Assembly (NCBI GenBank): GCA_004560915.1
Contig: SFTR01000048.1
Location: 1-7,761 of the forward strand
Direction of reading: 5' to 3'
DNA from: a bacterium
GTDB lineage: Bacteria > Bacillota_I > Bacilli_A > RF39 > UBA660
DNA length: 7,761 bases
The notes beneath the pieces are model-generated. The model was not told the origin of the DNA. It worked only from the letters and a program-made list of their open reading frames with translations, and did no database searches. A program made the position numbers and the translations under genes. Numbering within the stretch: position 1 is the stretch's first letter; each line of letters opens with the position of its first letter. Positions 5,338 through 7,761 of this stretch are shown here, piece by piece.

Positions 5338-6545
5338 ATTGTTGAATTTTTAAGTAGAGAAGATGCCCTTAATATAGAAGTACTACCAAATCTTTCATTT
5401 ATTTTATCTATTACTTTATGATATTCATCTCTTTCAATTATATTATTTTCAAATAGACTTAGTTGTGTACATCTTTTATCGGATAATCTTGAATATGCTA
5501 TTGTTACTTTTCTAATAGGGAGATTCTCTATATTTTTGTAATAGATGTATTCTAGCACTTCATATATTCTTTCTGGAATGTCTTCACTTTCATTTAAAGG
5601 AATTGTTTCACCAAAACGTTTACATAAGTCTCTTGAATAGTTTATACCTAAATATACTAGTTTAGTAGTTTTATTCATTCTTCTAAGTTTATTACTAAGC
5701 ATATCATTCATTTCTTTTACGATTAGTATTGCTTCATCTATTGTGTAGTCTCTATATAGTATTTGACTCATACTTATAGATTTATCTCTAGCTCTTTCAT
5801 TTAAATCTTTTATAGTAGTAAAATCTATTCCATTAGCTTTACACCATATATCATTACCAGCAACATTACCGAATCTTTTTATATAGAAATCTCTTGTATA
5901 GTTATTTATATCTTTTACTTTTTTAATGCCGAGATTATTTAGCTTCTTTTCAGTTCTTTTACCAATTCCCCAGACAGCACTTAGAGGTTCTAAGTTCCAT
6001 AGTTTTGTTTCTATATCATTATATGTCCATTTAGCAATAAATTCTTTATTATGTTTTGCTTCCGTGTCCATAGCTACTTTAGATAAGAATATATTTGGTC
6101 CAATACCACAAGTAGATGTAAGACCAGTTTTATCTTTAATAGTTTTCATTATTGTTTTAGCAAGTTCTATGTCAGTCATTTTATAATAATTTAGATAGTC
6201 TGTTACATCCATAAATACTTCATCGATAGAGTAGATGTGAATATCTTCTTCACTAATAAAACTCTTAAATATTTCTCTTACTTTATTACTATAAGTTTCA
6301 TATAATTTCATTCTAGGTTTAGCAAATATTATTTTAATATTTTTAGGTAGTTCAAAAACTCTACTTCTAGAATTGACTCCTTTGTTTCTTAAATATGGAG
6401 TTGCTGCTAAAGTCATGGCTCCCTGTCCACGTGATGTGTCTGCAACTACTAAGGGAGTAGTAAATGGATCAAGACCACGATTAACGCACTCACAAGAAGC
6501 AAAGAAACTTTTTAAATCTATACTCATTATAACTCTTTCTTTCAT
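5304..6545 (-). CDS. Y-family translesion DNA polymerase (UvrX/UmuC type)
   Basis: The 413-residue polymerase copies past damaged bases, typically error-prone and SOS-linked. The palm has catalytic D10 in SIDLKSFFAS, with an aromatic steric gate (F14 or F15), and D108-E109 in YSIDEVFMD. CECVNRGLDPFTTPLVVAD and GAMTLAATP are typical of the Gram-positive UvrX/plasmid-polymerase branch rather than DinB. A thumb helix-hairpin-helix (VWGIGKRTEKKLNNLGIKKV, 191-210) and a little-finger domain (about 250-400) follow. QLSLF at 361-365 is a canonical beta-clamp-binding motif, and ILRASSLL (391-398) is typical of this branch. The start at 6545 is chosen because it has an AAGGTG binding site 5 nt upstream. 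An in-frame ATG at 6575 lies upstream of the predicted transcription start. The gene has its own promoter and a LexA-like box, and ends in a shared terminator. It could belong to a mobile element, but no other element gene is visible here. Confidence 0.93.
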   Translation of the reverse strand: MKERVIMSIDLKSFFASCECVNRGLDPFTTPLVVADTSRGQGAMTLAATPYLRNKGVNSRSRVFELPKNIKIIFAKPRMKLYETYSNKVREIFKSFISEEDIHIYSIDEVFMDVTDYLNYYKMTDIELAKTIMKTIKDKTGLTSTCGIGPNIFLSKVAMDTEAKHNKEFIAKWTYNDIETKLWNLEPLSAVWGIGKRTEKKLNNLGIKKVKDINNYTRDFYIKRFGNVAGNDIWCKANGIDFTTIKDLNERARDKSISMSQILYRDYTIDEAILIVKEMNDMLSNKLRRMNKTTKLVYLGINYSRDLCKRFGETIPLNESEDIPERIYEVLEYIYYKNIENLPIRKVTIAYSRLSDKRCTQLSLFENNIIERDEYHKVIDKINERFGSTSILRASSLLKNSTIKNREKFKNII

Positions 6546-6546
6546 A

Positions 6547-6560
6547 CAAACACCTTTTCG
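6547..6560 (-). promoter_or_regulatory. Possible LexA (SOS) box upstream of the polymerase
   Basis: The - strand reads CGAAAAGGTGTTTG. From memory, the Gram-positive LexA/DinR consensus is CGAACRNRYGTTYC, and 12 of 14 positions agree; the mismatches are A for C at position 5 and G for C at position 14. It covers the predicted transcription start and the ribosome binding site, a place where a repressor would block the promoter. One half-site (CGAAA) is imperfect, so this is a candidate only. SOS control of UvrX-type polymerases is known in the family. Confidence 0.4.
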
Positions 6561-6565
6561 TAATA

Positions 6566-6593
6566 ATTGTATCATATATATGTTTTATGTCAA
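6566..6593 (-). promoter_or_regulatory. Promoter of the polymerase gene, extended -10
   Basis: On the - strand there is consensus TTGACA at 6593-6588, a 16-nt spacer, then TACAAT at 6571-6566 preceded by TGA, giving an extended -10 (TGnTACAAT). Transcription should begin near 6559, so the ATG at 6575 is excluded and the one at 6545 is used. It lies directly after the terminator of the upstream - strand gene. Confidence 0.7.
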
Positions 6594-6596
6594 TAT

Positions 6597-6618
6597 AAAA
6601 GAGCTATTATTTAGCTCT
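6597..6618 (-). terminator. Intrinsic terminator of the ClpA-like gene
   Basis: On the - strand a 7-bp perfect stem (6618-6612 with 6606-6600, AGAGCTA) has a 5-nt loop and is followed by TTT (6599-6597). The stop codon of the ClpA-like gene (6609-6607) lies in the loop. The stem is short and the T-run brief, so it is probably a moderate terminator; the next promoter begins 4 bp downstream. Confidence 0.55.
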
Positions 6619-7761
6619 AGGTTTGAATTCTAATATTTTACATTCGCTTCTTGGTTTTGGTTTCATATTTTTTAAGATTTGTATTTGTCTTTCTCTTGAG
6701 CTTTCATAAAGTCTGTCTTCATTTTGTAGGGCTTCAATTATATGTTCAGTTGTTACATCTTCACTTTCATTGAATGCTGCAATAGCATATGCTTCTTTTA
6801 ATATATCTAATACTAATCTTGGATTACTTGATCTATCTTTGTAATCTCTAAAGTTTGTCTTAGTTGAGTTAATTAACCAATCTATAATCATATGTCTTTC
6901 AGTATCACTTACATTAAGTTTAGAATAACTTATTTTGTTATATGCAGTTATTAAATCATCTAATACTTGGTATGTAGTGTTATAATTAGGTTCTTTAATT
7001 GCTACTTTTTTAAATCTTGTTTTAAATGCAGTATTACTTTCTATATGTTCAGCATATTCTTCTTCAGTAGTTGCACCTATAACTCTTACGCTTCCATAAT
7101 CTAAGTATGGTTTTAATATTTCAGCTACTGTATTATCATTTCCTTCACTTTTACCACCTGATATTGCCTGATGTATTTCATCTATAAATAAAATTATATT
7201 TTTGTCTTCACTTGCTTCATCTAGAATCTTTTTCATTTTTTCTTCTAGAGTTCCTACATATTTAGTACCAGCTACCATAGTAGCAGTATCTATACTTATT
7301 ATTCTTAGATTCTTTAAAGGAGTAGGTACATCACCATTTTTAATTCTATAAGCAAGACCTCTTACTAAAGCAGTTTTACCACAACCAGCTACACCAGTTA
7401 TAATAATAGATTTATCTCTTTCAGGATATAAAAGTATTTTCATAATTCTATCTAATTCATCTTTTCTTCCAATAGCTGGGTCTTTTATATATGACATACT
7501 TGTTAAATCTTTACCATACTTATCAAGAGTAGGTGTACTTAATACTTTAGTAAAATCTTTATCTTTATTAGTATATTTTTCTGATACATCTTCCATTTCA
7601 TCACTTCCAAATAATTCTTCTCTTAGAACTTTAAATGATTTTTCACATTGTCTTTCAACGTCGTAAGTAGTTAATTTAATAACTTTACCACTTTCTTGTA
7701 ACATACTTAACAATTCATCAAAATTCCTTTTAGTTATTAATTTATCATTTATTTTAATTAT
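6607..7761 (-). CDS. ClpA/ClpC D1-type AAA+ protein with a single AAA module (5' end outside window)
   Basis: The frame is open to the right edge, so 384 C-terminal residues are visible and the true start is outside; an in-frame TTG at 7713 is not a start. Residues about 79-98 (LDKYGKDLTSM, then DPAIGR) match the linker before D1 of ClpA/B/C. Walker A is GVAGCGKT (123-130), the pore loop GTKYVG (165-170), and Walker B ILFIDEIH (190-197, D194-E195). GATTEEEY (229-236) holds sensor 1 and the Arg finger is R249 in FKTRF. A lid domain (about 260-345) and a basic tail follow. There is no second AAA module and no ClpP-docking motif. Typical ClpA/ClpC has D1 plus D2, about 750-850 residues, so the protein is D1-only unless D2 is a separate gene. 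The sensor-2-region RxLPDKAID reads SNPRLVLDI, a weak match. The N-terminal part (about 1-75) is too short in view to name. The gene ends in its own terminator, 62 bp before the polymerase start. Confidence 0.88.
   Translation of the reverse strand: MIKINDKLITKRNFDELLSMLQESGKVIKLTTYDVERQCEKSFKVLREELFGSDEMEDVSEKYTNKDKDFTKVLSTPTLDKYGKDLTSMSYIKDPAIGRKDELDRIMKILLYPERDKSIIITGVAGCGKTALVRGLAYRIKNGDVPTPLKNLRIISIDTATMVAGTKYVGTLEEKMKKILDEASEDKNIILFIDEIHQAISGGKSEGNDNTVAEILKPYLDYGSVRVIGATTEEEYAEHIESNTAFKTRFKKVAIKEPNYNTTYQVLDDLITAYNKISYSKLNVSDTERHMIIDWLINSTKTNFRDYKDRSSNPRLVLDILKEAYAIAAFNESEDVTTEHIIEALQNEDRLYESSRERQIQILKNMKPKPRSECKILEFKPRAK

Noticed and set aside
5926..6186. Small + strand ORF of 86 codons with hydrophobic stretches.
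   Set aside because: It is antisense to the conserved thumb and palm region of the polymerase; its hydrophobicity follows from the complementary codons.
6546..6575. Longer N-terminus for the polymerase starting at ATG 6575.
   Set aside because: It would lie upstream of the predicted transcription start and includes the -10 element; no binding site precedes it, while 6545 has AAGGTG and matches the family start.
6373..6633. + strand ORF of 86 codons crossing the polymerase start.
   Set aside because: It covers the polymerase N-terminus, its promoter and a terminator on the opposite strand, and has no ribosome binding site.
7711..7713. TTG as a start codon of the ClpA-like gene.
   Set aside because: The frame stays open for 16 more codons to the window edge with protein-like sequence, so the gene is cut by the window.
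1..7761. CRISPR array, tRNA/rRNA genes, insertion sequence or prophage.
   Set aside because: No regularly spaced repeats, no cloverleaf or rRNA-like sequence, no transposase or phage structural gene, and no terminal inverted repeats were seen.
1..7761. Mycoplasma-type code with TGA as tryptophan.
   Set aside because: Trp residues in conserved positions use TGG, no in-frame TGA interrupts any gene, and all visible stops are TAA; the standard code is sufficient.

Overview
The window reads as chromosomal DNA of a very AT-rich, low-GC Gram-positive (Bacilli/Tenericutes-like) bacterium. The base composition is strongly AT-biased and ribosome binding sites of the GGAGG type are present. Sigma-A-like promoters (TTGACA/TATAAT with 16-17 nt spacers), a UvrX-type Y-family polymerase and an RSH/Rel homologue fit that origin. 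All eight visible stop codons are TAA and tryptophan is encoded by TGG, so the standard code fits and a Mycoplasma-type code is not indicated. The closest relatives may be reduced-genome, uncultivated gut Bacilli. That placement is an inference from composition and protein style, not something the sequence proves.

Layout. Positions 1-269 hold the 3' end of an unrecognised + strand gene. Positions 270-464 hold a strong promoter, a possible 27-codon leader peptide and a hairpin with a T-run that looks like a transcription attenuator. After it comes a TGS-containing RSH alarmone enzyme (465-1898) with its own terminator. Next is a membrane-anchored, probably non-catalytic polysaccharide-deacetylase-like protein (1927-2721). 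On the - strand is a ClpX-like AAA+ unfoldase with an unusual N-terminus (4161-2713); its terminator lies inside the neighbouring convergent gene. A 126-bp region with two back-to-back promoters and a central palindrome separates it from a + strand degenerate ATP-grasp protein (4288-5307). That gene ends face to face with a - strand Y-family DNA polymerase (6545-5304), and both share a bidirectional terminator. The polymerase has its own promoter with a LexA-like box. The window closes with the 3' part of a - strand ClpA/ClpC D1-type AAA+ protein (7761-6607) that stops after a single AAA module.

The genes are densely packed, with 4-9 bp convergent overlaps and stop codons inside terminator stems. 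Stress physiology is a recurring theme: alarmone turnover, two Clp-like unfoldases and translesion synthesis. Each gene has its own promoter/terminator signals rather than belonging to one operon.

The most interesting points are: (1) an RSH protein whose hydrolase centre is intact while the synthetase catalytic Glu and the tRNA-sensing TGS His are replaced; (2) the attenuator-like leader in front of it; (3) two non-canonical Clp ATPases, one ClpX-like without the zinc domain and one D1-only ClpA-like; and (4) two degenerate-enzyme proteins of the cell-surface/sugar type.
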